DNA from: an uncultured Pseudohongiella sp.
GTDB lineage: Bacteria; Pseudomonadota; Gammaproteobacteria; Pseudomonadales; Pseudohongiellaceae
Direction of reading: 5' to 3'
NCBI GenBank assembly: GCA_951812715.1
Contig: OX638323.1
Coordinates: forward strand, 1,840,577 to 1,904,576
Length of the DNA: 64,000 bases
Positions 19,405 through 27,473 of the stretch are shown piece after piece; within the stretch, counting starts at the first letter, position 1, and each line of letters begins with the position of its first letter. The notes under the pieces were generated by a model. That model worked only from the letters and a program-made list of their open reading frames with translations. It searched no databases and was not told the origin of the DNA. The translations under genes and the position numbers were made by a program.

Positions 19405-19962
19405 ATGTTTGTATACAAAAATTTTATGATTCTTAGAATAATAATGATACTCGTTTTGGCGTTGAATTATTCTGTAACAAAGAGCGCGGAGTTTATAGAT
19501 GGTTGTGAAAACTTTGATGAGGAACTTATGAAAGAGCTCCAAGCAATGTCTCATGTGGCTTTGGTTATGCGAATAAGCGGAGGCTTGGGTGATGATAATT
19601 ACACGATCCACATGGTAGAAAGCGAAGAAGAGCTTCCACTCCCTTTTGATATCCGAGAAGAAATTCGTGAAATTTTTCCAAGATTTGAGGGAGAGTCAAA
19701 ACTATTGGTTCTAAAGTCTATAAAAGGTGATTTCGAGCCAATTATCTCAATTTCAAATACAGCTTCCCATCAAAAACTTCAACTTGGAAATCTATCACTA
19801 ATTATTACAAATTCTTCAGATTCTTCAGAAAGAATAAACAGTATTTCTTTTTTAATGGAAGCAATAATAATCGAGTATTCATTAGCTTATAATCAAGAAT
19901 ATGATATCAAATTGAATGATATATTTGGTAAAGTGGTGGATTCTACAATATGCCTTTCTTGA
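19405..19962 (+). CDS. Small exported protein of unknown function, paralogue A
   Basis: About 185 residues, strongly AT-rich, directly behind the giant gene; the open frame reaches back into its last codons (TTG at 19357). Several starts are possible: ATG at 19405, or ATG at 19426, which gives a clean signal peptide (MILRIIMILVLALNYSV). The core VALVMRISGGLGDDNY...LQLGNLSLIITNSS aligns with the next gene (IALVARLTGGLSLSDY...LELGKLSFVFFEGQ), so the two are paralogues. No family was recognised. The position behind a variable tip suggests an immunity or accessory partner, but that is inference. Confidence 0.6.
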   Translation: MFVYKNFMILRIIMILVLALNYSVTKSAEFIDGCENFDEELMKELQAMSHVALVMRISGGLGDDNYTIHMVESEEELPLPFDIREEIREIFPRFEGESKLLVLKSIKGDFEPIISISNTASHQKLQLGNLSLIITNSSDSSERINSISFLMEAIIIEYSLAYNQEYDIKLNDIFGKVVDSTICLS

Positions 19963-20480
19963 CTCGCTTAGCGCTATTTTTCATTATTTTGCAAGCGCCC
20001 ACTGTCGCATTTGGGCAATATCTTTTCCATTGCCTTCCTGAAAAATCGATTGAGGTATTCGTTGAATCAAAGACAAATATTGCTTTGGTCGCCAGACTTA
20101 CGGGTGGGTTAAGCTTATCCGATTACTTGGAGATCATGGTTCTACTGCATGGAGATGAGAGGGATATTATGAGTATTGTAGAACAATGGCGTGAAGTAGT
20201 CGAACCAATTAACACCAAAACTGGGGTTGTTGATCTGTTTCGTGTTCGCGACTTGAAAGGTGTATTGCCTGTTCGCGTGAAAGTAAAAAGTGAAACTATC
20301 TTGGAAGATTTGGAGCTGGGAAAATTGTCATTTGTATTTTTCGAAGGGCAGGATGAAGAAGGAAATTATATCCTGCCAAAGGGAAATGCATTTACTGTAA
20401 CTCCAACGGTGATTGAATATCTTGCATCAGATCTGGATAAAATTGTCATGGAATGGCTGCAGCGAACCCAGATGTGTTAG
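19950..20480 (+). CDS. Small exported protein of unknown function, paralogue B
   Basis: 176 residues with a signal peptide (MPFLTRLALFFIILQAPTVAFG). It overlaps paralogue A by 13 nt, so the pair is translationally coupled. The shared blocks are IALVARLTGGL, a VRDLKGVLPVRVKVKSE segment and LEDLELGKLSFVF. AT-rich like the end of the giant gene and unlike the GC-rich surroundings, so tip and both partners probably arrived or evolved as one unit. Function unknown. Confidence 0.6.
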   Translation: MPFLTRLALFFIILQAPTVAFGQYLFHCLPEKSIEVFVESKTNIALVARLTGGLSLSDYLEIMVLLHGDERDIMSIVEQWREVVEPINTKTGVVDLFRVRDLKGVLPVRVKVKSETILEDLELGKLSFVFFEGQDEEGNYILPKGNAFTVTPTVIEYLASDLDKIVMEWLQRTQMC

Positions 20481-20717
20481 CTCTTGTCCGTAAACTCTGT
20501 TTTTTGATCGATTTTTCTCCACCCATTCCGTTCGATTCATGATGTTCGTGTTTCGGGCGAACGATTTTTCCTCGCTCCAGCGCGGGATTGCAACGTTTTC
20601 GGCGTGATCCCGAGGTTCGGTGGCGACCGGACCATGCCGGGGCCGAAACAAGCTCCCGGTGGGCGGTTCCGGTACTGGACTAATCGGTTTTGGTCGATTT
20701 TGCTCGTTTTGGGCGGA
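20481..20717. other. Non-coding flank of transposase remnant
   Basis: About 240 bases between paralogue B and the stop of the transposase remnant. No gene or clear inverted repeat was identified. It is probably the 3' non-coding end of that insertion sequence, since it sits directly after its stop codon on the minus strand. Confidence 0.35.
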
Positions 20718-21089
20718 CTATCCGGGCCGTAACCGCGCCAGCCGCACCAGATTGTGCGCGAAGACAGCCGAATGCGCCCAGGCCTTGAATCGAGCCAGAT
20801 CGCGCCAGCGTCAGCGCGCGAGGCCAAAGCAGCGCTTCAGCCAGGAGATGCCGGCCTTGACGCCGGCGCGGAAGCGGCGCAGCCGGGTGAATATCCAGGG
20901 CGACGGCGTCATGTCCTCTGTTTTCAGTCCCCGCTTCTTGCTGAACACCGCGTGTTTCACGCCCAGCTCCTTGGCGCATGCTAGATTGTCCCGGAATGCG
21001 TAACCGCCGTCGAAGGCGGCATGGGTCGAGGATTGGCCATATTGTTCGCAATGCCACTCCAGCATCGGCAGTGAATCCTTCCCGCGCAA
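20718..21089 (-). pseudogene. C-terminal remnant of a DDE transposase (ISNCY-like)
   Basis: The frame from 21089 reads AFDGGYAFRDNLACAKELGVKHAVFSKKRGLKTEDM, then RLRRFRAGVKAGISWLKRCFGLAR. A TGA at 20811-20813 interrupts it, and it resumes in the same frame as RWRDLARFKAWAHSAVFAHNLVRLARLRPG to a stop at 20718. This is the typical C-terminus of the DDE transposases usually filed as ISNCY, where the interrupted position is commonly Cys. The N-terminal half is missing; at 21090 the sequence joins abruptly to a giant-gene relic. Confidence 0.7.
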
Positions 21090-21600
21090 CAGTTTAGAGA
21101 CCGGGGAATACAGCTATCAATTTTATTGCAGCGACCCCGGCGGGGATTCGGAGAGCATAACGCTTTCCCTGGCGGTGATGGGCTGGGTCGACACCAACGG
21201 CGACGGCATGCCCGACGCGTGGGAGCAGTTGTATGGATTTGATAGGGAGGATGCATCCGATGCCGCCGAGGATGCCGACGAAGATGGGTATTCAAACCTG
21301 CAAGAGTACGAAGGCGGTACGAATCCTCAGGATGAAAATGATTACTCTGGCAATTCCGTCCCGGATTTGCCAGAAAATCTTGACGCTTCTCCAAATCCGA
21401 GCACCGATGGCAGTTTTGAGCTGGCTTGGGATGCCCTTTCCGCGGGCACGACGCCAACGGGTTATCTGGTATACCTGGAAGGCTCCTCCGGCGGCGCCCT
21501 CGCCAAGATATTCTCCGCGCTATCATTGTCGATATCGGGCTTGGATAATGGCTCGTATGTATATAAAGTGTATGCTTGCACGGGCACGGAGAACGATTGA
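21090..21600 (+). pseudogene. Relic of a giant-repeat gene with fibronectin III-like end
   Basis: The frame open from about 21090 begins inside an Ig-like half-repeat (EYSYQFYCSDPGGDSESITLSL). It passes through one Asp-rich unit (WVDTNGDGMPDAWEQLYGFDREDASDAAEDADEDGYSNLQEY), then a Pro/Asp linker and a fibronectin III-like segment (FELAWDALSAGTTPTGYLVYLEG...YVYKVYACTG), and stops at 21598-21600. The only possible start is GTG at 21175, without signal peptide. It is the downstream end of a second copy of the giant gene, cut by the transposase remnant. Confidence 0.7.
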
Positions 21601-21721
21601 TAGGAGGAGGCAAAGAATGGCAAACGCTTGCACCTGCCATCCCAATAGGAGTGCTCAAAGCGATAAAGATTAAACAATATAAGTAACAATTAAGGGTTGA
21701 GTTTGAATTACAAATATAGGT

Positions 21722-22264
21722 TTGAATCATAACCAACTGATCACGAGAAATTGTGAATTGATGTTAATTGGGCAAAGTAAGGAAAGGCTCATGCGTAAAC
21801 CTAGAACTATTAGGCAATTGTGGAGAATAGAAGAATGGCTTTCTAGTAGAATGAACTGGAACATAAAATTCCCTGGCAAGAAATCTACTGTAATTACTCC
21901 AGAAAATCTAAAAGTCGCATTTGATTATGAAAAATCATTGTTGCCAGATTTAAAGTTTAGACTCCCGAAAAAGGGTGAAAGATACAGAGCCGTCAGAGAT
22001 GTACTTGCAAGTGCATACATAACATTCAATGGCGCTTATTCTAGTAGTGCTTTCAAAATGATATCCAAGGGCACTATTGTCAGAATCGAATACGTAGGTA
22101 GTAGAGGGTTGCCAGTTTTAATTTAAGCGAAACCTATAAACCATGCAGAAATGGAGAATTACTTTGTTCCCAAAGACGAACTTGAGGATCCCAAATACAA
22201 CGGTTACTTTTTAAGGATCATGACAACCGAGTTTGAAGATGGATTTTGTCGCTTTGAACACTAA
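21722..22264 (+). pseudogene. AT-rich ORF of unknown function with in-frame TAA
   Basis: The frame codes for 134 residues (ending SKGTIVRIEYVGSRGLPVLI), stops at TAA 22124-22126 and then continues in the same frame for 45 more codons (AKPINHAEMENYFVPKDEL...YFLRIMTTEFEDGFCRFEH) to TAA 22262-22264. The second part has protein-like composition and its own ATG at 22151. Either a nonsense mutation split a ~180-residue gene or two small genes abut. The initiator could be 21722 or the ATG at 21791. No family recognised. AT content matches the giant-gene tip, so it may be another displaced tip or partner. Confidence 0.45.
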
Positions 22265-22504
22265 CCTCTTATTTTTCAGGCTGCAGGTCACTCACACTCC
22301 GCATCCGGCGCTGTCAACTATGCAAGCTTTACCGAAATTTACAGATCATACATCAGTGTCGGCGCGTAGAACACGCGCTCGCTTTCCCTGACGGTCCTGG
22401 CCTGGATCGACACCGACGGCGATGGTTATTCGAACCTGGAAGAGAAGGAAGCACATGCTAGCATATTGAGGCATCAATCTTACTTTTGGTTTCCTGTTGC
22501 CTCG
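22265..22504 (+). pseudogene. Gene fragments: unknown C-terminus plus giant-repeat relic
   Basis: 22283-22369 reads AGHSHSASGAVNYASFTEIYRSY... to a TAG, like the last part of a real protein. Immediately after, 22368-22446 encodes NTRSLSLTVLAWIDTDGDGYSNLEEKE, a join of the giant gene's SNTRSVSLTVLTWIDTD region (as at 10396-10440) to the end of an Asp-rich unit. Both are orphan pieces without starts. The rest up to 22504 shows nothing. Confidence 0.5.
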
Positions 22505-24184
22505 TCAATGGGTTTCGGTCAGACCTGAAGCAAGATCGATCATGGAAGAGAATTCCGACCGTAAGCCGTGGTCGTCCATGCCGCGGGCCTGGTTCGCCAT
22601 TTGTCGAATGTCGGCGAGTTTCCAGTTGCCCGAATACTTGCTGCTGGCGAGATGCTGTCCAAATCCCGCGACCGCAGCCGCGAAGCGAAAGTCCGCGGAC
22701 GCTTCCGCGAAGTCTTCTTGAACGAACCGCGTCTCTATGTGCTCGGCCCACTCAATGCTTTGGTTTTTGCCGGGATGCTTGTAGCGGATTCGCAAGTACG
22801 CGAGTTCGCCGCTGAAGTTGTCGGCGGGGGTGCCCTGTTGCGAGTACCTGCGATCTTCGATAAATCGCGAGTCCGAGTCGGCGAGCGCAATCTCGTACAG
22901 CGCGGTGACGGTATGTCCCGCGCCGATTTCCCCGGCGTCCACCTGGTCATTGAGGAAATCCTCGGTAGCCAGCAATCGGTTGGAATAGCCTATGAGGCGG
23001 TATTCCCTCACCGCTTGCGGATTGAACTCGATCTGGATCTTGACGTCGGCGGCGATGGTTAGCAAGGTTGAATTCATGGCGTGCACCAGCACTCGCCTTG
23101 CTTCAAGCAGCGAGTCTATATAGGCGGAGTTGCCATCTCCCACATCGGCCATCTGCTCCATCAGATAATCGTTGTAATTGCCGCCGCCGAAGCCCAACGT
23201 GGTCAGCGCGATTCCTGACCGGCGCTTGACGCTGATGAGGTCGATCAATTCATCCCCGGTGACGCCGACGTTCATGTCGCCGTCACTTGCGATCAGCACG
23301 CGATTTATGCCGTCTTCGATGAAGTTCTCCTGAGCGACCTCGTAGGCGAGCGAGAGTCCGGCGCTGCCGTGGGTGCTGCCTCCCGCCTCGAGCAACTCAA
23401 GCGCGCCGGTGATTTTCCGCGTTTGATCGCCCGGCGTTGACTCAAGCACGACTCCGGTGGCGCCGGCGTATACGACCAGCGCGATGCGATCGTCCGCGTT
23501 CAATTCCCGAGTCAGCATCGCAAGCGAGCGCTTCACCAGCGGCAGCTTGTTCGGACTTTGCATCGAACCCGAAACATCGACCAGAAAAACAAGATTGGCC
23601 GGTGGCCGCGCTTCGCGCTCCGGTTCGTAGCCCTTGATGCCGATGCGCAACAGATGACGCCCCTCCGTCCAAGGCGCCGGGGCGATTTCCACATGGGCCG
23701 CGAAAGGTATGGCGGAAGTCGCTGGTGGGTCGTAGTCGTAATCGAAATAGTTGATGAATTCCTCGATACGAACCGCGTCCCTGGGCGGCAGCCGCCCCTC
23801 TTGCATGATCATGCGCCGCACGTTGGCATAACTGGCGGTATCGACGTCGATCGAGAACATCGAGATCGGCTCGTCACTGACCAGATCAACGGAATTCTCC
23901 ACGATGTCGCCGTAATTCTCGGCGTTCTGCGTGACCACACCAGGGCCGCGAACGAGGTCGGGCATCGGCGGCGCGGACAGTGTGATCAACGCCCCTTCAT
24001 TCAGATTGCTGTCTCGCCCCACCCTCACTGTGGAGCCGGTAACAACGATTGCTTCAACAACCTCTGGTTGCGCGGATTGTCCTGTTTCCGCCGCATCATC
24101 GGCCGCTTGTTGACCGGCACAGGCCGCCAGCATGGCCGCCAGCGCGCCAACAATCAAATTTCGATCTCGCTTTTCAAGTGCCAT
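22505..24184 (-). CDS. VWA domain lipoprotein (YfbK-like)
   Basis: 559 residues; the ATG at 24184 gives a lipoprotein signal (LAAC, Cys22), and the longer reading upstream lies in IS sequence. Segment 40-70 contains a TonB-plug-like EAIVVTGS. Residues ~105-160 match the VWF-A N-terminal region (FSIDVDTASYANVRRM, AVRIEEFINYFDYDY). The VWA domain starts at ~198 with an intact MIDAS motif DVSGSM (Asp203, Ser205, Ser207), and the C-terminal ~180 residues fit DUF3520. This is the YfbK architecture. It is a membrane-anchored metal-dependent protein-binding module, of unknown partner. Confidence 0.85.
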   Translation of the reverse strand: MALEKRDRNLIVGALAAMLAACAGQQAADDAAETGQSAQPEVVEAIVVTGSTVRVGRDSNLNEGALITLSAPPMPDLVRGPGVVTQNAENYGDIVENSVDLVSDEPISMFSIDVDTASYANVRRMIMQEGRLPPRDAVRIEEFINYFDYDYDPPATSAIPFAAHVEIAPAPWTEGRHLLRIGIKGYEPEREARPPANLVFLVDVSGSMQSPNKLPLVKRSLAMLTRELNADDRIALVVYAGATGVVLESTPGDQTRKITGALELLEAGGSTHGSAGLSLAYEVAQENFIEDGINRVLIASDGDMNVGVTGDELIDLISVKRRSGIALTTLGFGGGNYNDYLMEQMADVGDGNSAYIDSLLEARRVLVHAMNSTLLTIAADVKIQIEFNPQAVREYRLIGYSNRLLATEDFLNDQVDAGEIGAGHTVTALYEIALADSDSRFIEDRRYSQQGTPADNFSGELAYLRIRYKHPGKNQSIEWAEHIETRFVQEDFAEASADFRFAAAVAGFGQHLASSKYSGNWKLADIRQMANQARGMDDHGLRSEFSSMIDLASGLTETH

Positions 24185-24288
24185 GCCGCGCGTCCTCAAC
24201 GTCTTGCTCTGCGCATAAATCGCAGATTGCCAACCGAATTCGTGACATCCATTATGATCCTCGATAGAGGAATTGCAACAATGGGCCT

Positions 24289-24540
24289 TGTCCAACGAAA
24301 CATGAGCCTGAAGAGACTGGCATTCCAACGAGACATGAACCTGTAGCGTGGTGTCCGGGATCATCGGAGCATGATCGTGACACTACAGACTGAACGGGTT
24401 CGTACGCTGGAGGATGCGCGTGCGTTTCTGACGAGCAGCCAGGCGCTGGATTTCAATGGTGTGGACCGCCAGGCCACCTGCGATCTGGTGCGCCGCACAT
24501 TGGTCCGTCTCAACTATGATCACCAAAACCCAAGCAGAAC
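24289..24540 (+). pseudogene. Integrase-core IS remnant (copy 3): end repeat plus N-terminal fragment
   Basis: 24289-24350 carries two CCAACGA(A/G)ACATGA(G/A)CCTG sites, a diverged form of the IS ends at 8.4 and 9.7 kb sharing TTGTCCAA. From 24371 a frame reads MIVTLQTERVRTLEDARAF...DRQATCDLVRRTLVRLNYD, homologous to the N-termini of the other two copies. Homology ends near 24530, where GGGACACCCACT repeats begin. It is in opposite orientation to copies 1 and 2. Confidence 0.65.
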
Positions 24541-24605
24541 CCAAGGGACACCCACTATGAATGAAACCAAGGGACACCCACTATGAAACCAAGGGACACC
24601 CACTA
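24541..24605 (+). repeat. Three direct copies of CCAAGGGACACCCACTA
   Basis: Identical 17-nt copies at 24541-24557, 24567-24583 and 24589-24605, separated by ATGAATGAAA or ATGAAA. The reverse complement contains AGTGGGTGTCCC, the core that recurs at 30.0 kb and 45.3 kb. Confidence 0.85.
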
Positions 24606-24667
24606 TTAACGCAGGGTGGCGCACAGGAAACGCAAGTGCTGACGGCCACGGGGCACCCATCCGCAGC

Positions 24668-24780
24668 AGTCCCGGCGGGGATTCCACGAGCAAAACGCTT
24701 TGCCTGACGGTGCTGGTCTGGATCGAAACCGATGGCGAAGGCATGCCCGACGAGTGGGAGCAGAGTTGTATGGCATTGAT
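24668..24780 (+). pseudogene. Giant-repeat relic
   Basis: Encodes SPGGDSTSKTLCLTVLVWIETDGEGMPDEWEQ, then breaks at GAGTTGTATGGCATTGATAG, which matches the 21221-21245 sequence with a frame change. It is a third displaced piece of the giant gene, lying between the short direct repeats and the right flanking repeat. Confidence 0.65.
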
Positions 24781-24788
24781 AGCAGATC

Positions 24789-24950
24789 AAGAATCCCAAC
24801 GAACCTAGTCCCGCGGTAATACACTCAGGCAAATGCAGTGAGCACCCCGAAAACCCCCATCAACGACTCGGTTCCCGCTTGGCCGGAACCGTCATGCCCC
24901 GCCAGTGCACAAAACCACGGATTCCTTGCTAAATCAGCGCACTCGCGCAA
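24789..24950 (-). repeat. Island-flanking repeat, right copy (inverted)
   Basis: The reverse complement of this stretch aligns along its length with 7830-7990: GCGAGTGCGCTGATTTAGCAAGG, GGCGGGGCATGACG, GGTTTTCGGGGTGCTCACTGC, GCCTGAGTGT and TTACCGCGGGAC. It ends about 10 bases before the stop of the next minus-strand gene. Confidence 0.8.
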
Positions 24951-24958
24951 AATCCGGG

Positions 24959-25528
24959 TTAGCGGTCTGGAGTTGCGATCGGCTCGATGACGCGTTCGAA
25001 ATCGCCGCCGTCACGGAATACGGTGGAAGTGTGGTAGAAGCCGGCGGTGTATAGCCGCACCAGGGTCGTCCGGGCGGTGCGGTTTTCCCAAAACCAGCCG
25101 TGGATTCCGGTAAACGGCGCATGCAGGGAGCCCATGCGCTGAGTGGCATTGCCCTGCTCGTAGCTTTGTACTTCCTCTTCTTCCAGGCCCACGGTCTCGG
25201 CGTGCATGTCGAAATACACTTCGCCGTCCGCCAGCCAACTGAACACCAGCGGCGCGTCCTGGTCCATCAGGTATTTGTATTCCACCGACTGGAACGGCCC
25301 CAGTTCGAATTCCACATAATCCTCGCGATGCACTTCCACCTGTTCTTCGAAAGGGTTCGCGCCGCGGGCGAGGGCATCAAGGCCAAGCAGGCCGCCAGTG
25401 CCCAATGGATCCCGCCCGAACTCCGCCGGAAGGACAAAAGCAAGCAGTACCAGCAGGGCTGCCGCGAAAGCGGAGATGCTGGCGATCATGAGGGTCTTGG
25501 ACGAAGGCGGTTGGGCTTGCGGCTCCAC
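24959..25528 (-). CDS. Membrane-anchored protein of unknown function
   Basis: 189 residues: a short Pro/Ser-rich N-terminus, one transmembrane helix (about residues 14-35, SISAFAAALLVLLAFVL), then a soluble acidic domain with FELGPFQSVEYKYLM, PLVFSWLADGEVYFDMHAE and GIHGWFWENRT, which looks beta-rich. No named family recognised. It is the third gene of a compact minus-strand set with HupE/UreJ (10-nt gap) and a class II cytochrome, so a linked role is likely, possibly in metal supply or membrane redox. Confidence 0.65.
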   Translation of the reverse strand: MEPQAQPPSSKTLMIASISAFAAALLVLLAFVLPAEFGRDPLGTGGLLGLDALARGANPFEEQVEVHREDYVEFELGPFQSVEYKYLMDQDAPLVFSWLADGEVYFDMHAETVGLEEEEVQSYEQGNATQRMGSLHAPFTGIHGWFWENRTARTTLVRLYTAGFYHTSTVFRDGGDFERVIEPIATPDR

Positions 25529-25538
25529 GACGGCTCCT

Positions 25539-26240
25539 TCAGGGCAATAACAGCAATGCGCTTAGCTGGAATCCCGCCAGCATAAAACCGCTGCCAAGCA
25601 GAACGGTATTGGCGGCGAACGCGTGACGCAGATAGGATTTGTTAGTTCGCCAAATGCTCAGCCCCACATATACCAGGGATAGAGCTAACACCTGCCCGAT
25701 TTCAACTCCCACGTTAAAACTCAGAATATTCGCGACCAGTCCGTTGTCGGACAGGTTGAACTCTTGCAGTTTGGTTGCCAGGCCAAGTCCGTGGAACAGG
25801 CCGAATACAAATACCGCCATTCGGGTATCGGGCTCGAATCCGAGTCGCTTGAAGCCGCCCATGTTCTCAAACGCCTTGTAGGCGACCGACAGGCCGATGA
25901 TAGCGTCGATGAAGTAGGCGTTGACCTGCAAGTCGGCCAGGACGCCAATCAGCAAGGTGATGCTGTGGCCGATGGCGAATAGCGTGACGTATTGCACGAT
26001 GTGGCCAGGCCGGTAAAGGAAAAAGATCACGCCGACCAGGAACAGCAAATGGTCGTATCCCGTCACCATGTGCTTGGCGCCGAGGTAGATGAAAGGACCG
26101 ATGGCCGCTCCGTCGATGTTTTGCACAAAGCTGGCGTCGGAGCCTTCAATGGTGTGGGCCAGCAGTGGACTTGCCGCCAGTAGCAGGAATATCCCGACCA
26201 GCAGGCGAGATGTCGCGGAGCAATCCCGTTGCATGGGCAT
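25539..26240 (-). CDS. HupE/UreJ family membrane protein
   Basis: 233 residues with a signal sequence followed by about six transmembrane helices. The family hallmarks are HMVTGYDHLLFLVGVIFF in the second helix region, then FAIGHSITLL and GLFHGLGLAT with conserved histidines suited to nickel or cobalt binding. HupE/UreJ members are linked to Ni2+ transport for hydrogenase or urease; neither enzyme is in this window. The start at 26240 lies 6 nt after the cytochrome stop. Confidence 0.8.
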   Translation of the reverse strand: MPMQRDCSATSRLLVGIFLLLAASPLLAHTIEGSDASFVQNIDGAAIGPFIYLGAKHMVTGYDHLLFLVGVIFFLYRPGHIVQYVTLFAIGHSITLLIGVLADLQVNAYFIDAIIGLSVAYKAFENMGGFKRLGFEPDTRMAVFVFGLFHGLGLATKLQEFNLSDNGLVANILSFNVGVEIGQVLALSLVYVGLSIWRTNKSYLRHAFAANTVLLGSGFMLAGFQLSALLLLP

Positions 26241-26246
26241 TCTTGC

Positions 26247-26753
26247 CTAGTCCGACGTGAAGCGGCTGTTGATTTCCGGATCGTAAGTCTGATGGCAGGC
26301 GGAACATACGCTATAGATGTCGGCGCCGGCCTGGAACAGGTCTTCCTTGTTGCGGGTCGCCGCGGCGGCCATTGCCCTGAATCCGGCCTGGGTCAGCCCC
26401 TCGGAGTAGATCATCCAGGCATCGTTATCGAGCGCGCGGCCGGGCAAGGTCAGCAGGTTTCCAGATTCGACCACCATGGCAGCGCTTGCGACCACATGCT
26501 CCCAGCCTTCGTCGGTCGTGGGATACAGTTCGCGGTAACCGTCGCTGTCTTCCACCCAGCCGGCCGTGCTCCACAGTCCGTCGGCGGCTGGCTCGAGCAC
26601 ATGCAACATGAGTTCCTGCATGGTGAGCGTGGTGTCGTAGTTTGCTTCCGCGGAAACTTGCGCGGCGCCCCCGTCCACGGATTCCGAGCAGGCACCAAGC
26701 AGCAGTCCGAAGCCGAACAGCGGTAGAAACGCGCGCATTGTCTTGAAGTGCAT
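26247..26753 (-). CDS. Lipoprotein class II c-type cytochrome
   Basis: 168 residues with a lipobox (LLLGACS, Cys22) and one heme c site placed near the C-terminus: CSACH, with Cys150, Cys153 and His154. A C-terminal CxxCH behind a helical body is the layout of cytochromes c' and c-556. The internal Met7 is an alternative start that would still leave a good signal. It leads the HupE/UreJ operon and probably acts as a periplasmic electron carrier or gas-sensing heme protein. Confidence 0.75.
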   Translation of the reverse strand: MHFKTMRAFLPLFGFGLLLGACSESVDGGAAQVSAEANYDTTLTMQELMLHVLEPAADGLWSTAGWVEDSDGYRELYPTTDEGWEHVVASAAMVVESGNLLTLPGRALDNDAWMIYSEGLTQAGFRAMAAAATRNKEDLFQAGADIYSVCSACHQTYDPEINSRFTSD

Positions 26754-26837
26754 GATGATCCCCGGTTCGGCCGCCGACCGCCAAAGTCTGCCGTAAATCG
26801 TCAGGATTTTCTATTTCTTTCGCGAGGCCCCGCCGGA

Positions 26838-27473
26838 TCAATACTGGATCTGGCGTGGGCGGTTGATTTGCTGGCGAATGAGTTCTTCTTCGAGTCGATC
26901 AAATTGCTGCAAGGTTTCGTCGAGGACGCGACGGTTGGTATCGGTCACATCCAGTTCGTTCCGCCAGCCGCCGACGGTAGACCGAAACTCAAGTTCGCTG
27001 ATGCGGCGTTGCAGCGACTGGCCACCGGCGCGTCGGGCGAGCCGCTCATTGAGTTCTTCAAATGCGATTACCACGTACTCAGTGCGGCGGTGCAATGCGT
27101 CCTCTCCACAAACTCGTTCGATCCCCACCAGGCGCTGCCGGTCGCGCTCGCTGTCGGGGCCGGCCGGCGGGGGATTGTCTACGTATCTGTCGCGCCATAG
27201 TTTGAGTGCGGCGCATTGTTCAAGGTAGCCGGCGAGTGCTTCGCCATCTATCGAGGCTAGAAAGTTGGCGCATTGTTCGGGCCGGACGGCGTTCGCGGAT
27301 GCGGCCAGTTGCTCGACACAAACGCGCGCTTCTTCATCCACGGCTTGCAAGACGGATTCCGCGGCGCCGATTCGTTGCTCCGGCGTCATGGTCTGGGTAA
27401 AGGAAAGTATCGGCCACAGCAAAGCCATCACGGCAATGCCGAGGGACGCCACGGCCACTACTGTATTTTTCAT
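26838..27473 (-). CDS. Exported helical protein of unknown function
   Basis: 211 residues from the ATG at 27473, chosen because it opens a clean signal or anchor (MKNTVVAVASLGIAVMALLWPI); the 43 codons upstream have no protein character. The mature part is mostly charged helix with several Cys (VCVEQLA, EQCANFL, LEQCAALK, RVCGED) that could form disulfides. A C-terminal coiled-coil-like segment follows (RRVLDETLQQFDRLEEELIRQQ). No family recognised. It is divergent from the DUF6351 gene. Confidence 0.6.
   Translation of the reverse strand: MKNTVVAVASLGIAVMALLWPILSFTQTMTPEQRIGAAESVLQAVDEEARVCVEQLAASANAVRPEQCANFLASIDGEALAGYLEQCAALKLWRDRYVDNPPPAGPDSERDRQRLVGIERVCGEDALHRRTEYVVIAFEELNERLARRAGGQSLQRRISELEFRSTVGGWRNELDVTDTNRRVLDETLQQFDRLEEELIRQQINRPRQIQY

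Noticed and set aside
20718..21089. TGA at the usual Cys position in a transposase could be selenocysteine
   Set aside because: The transposase is truncated at its N-terminus, the site is not a redox motif, and no stem-loop like the one at 31665-31681 was noticed after it. A nonsense mutation in a dead element is simpler.
24185..24364. N-terminal extension of the VWA lipoprotein
   Set aside because: The segment is the IS end of copy 3 read backwards; the lipoprotein signal starts at 24184.
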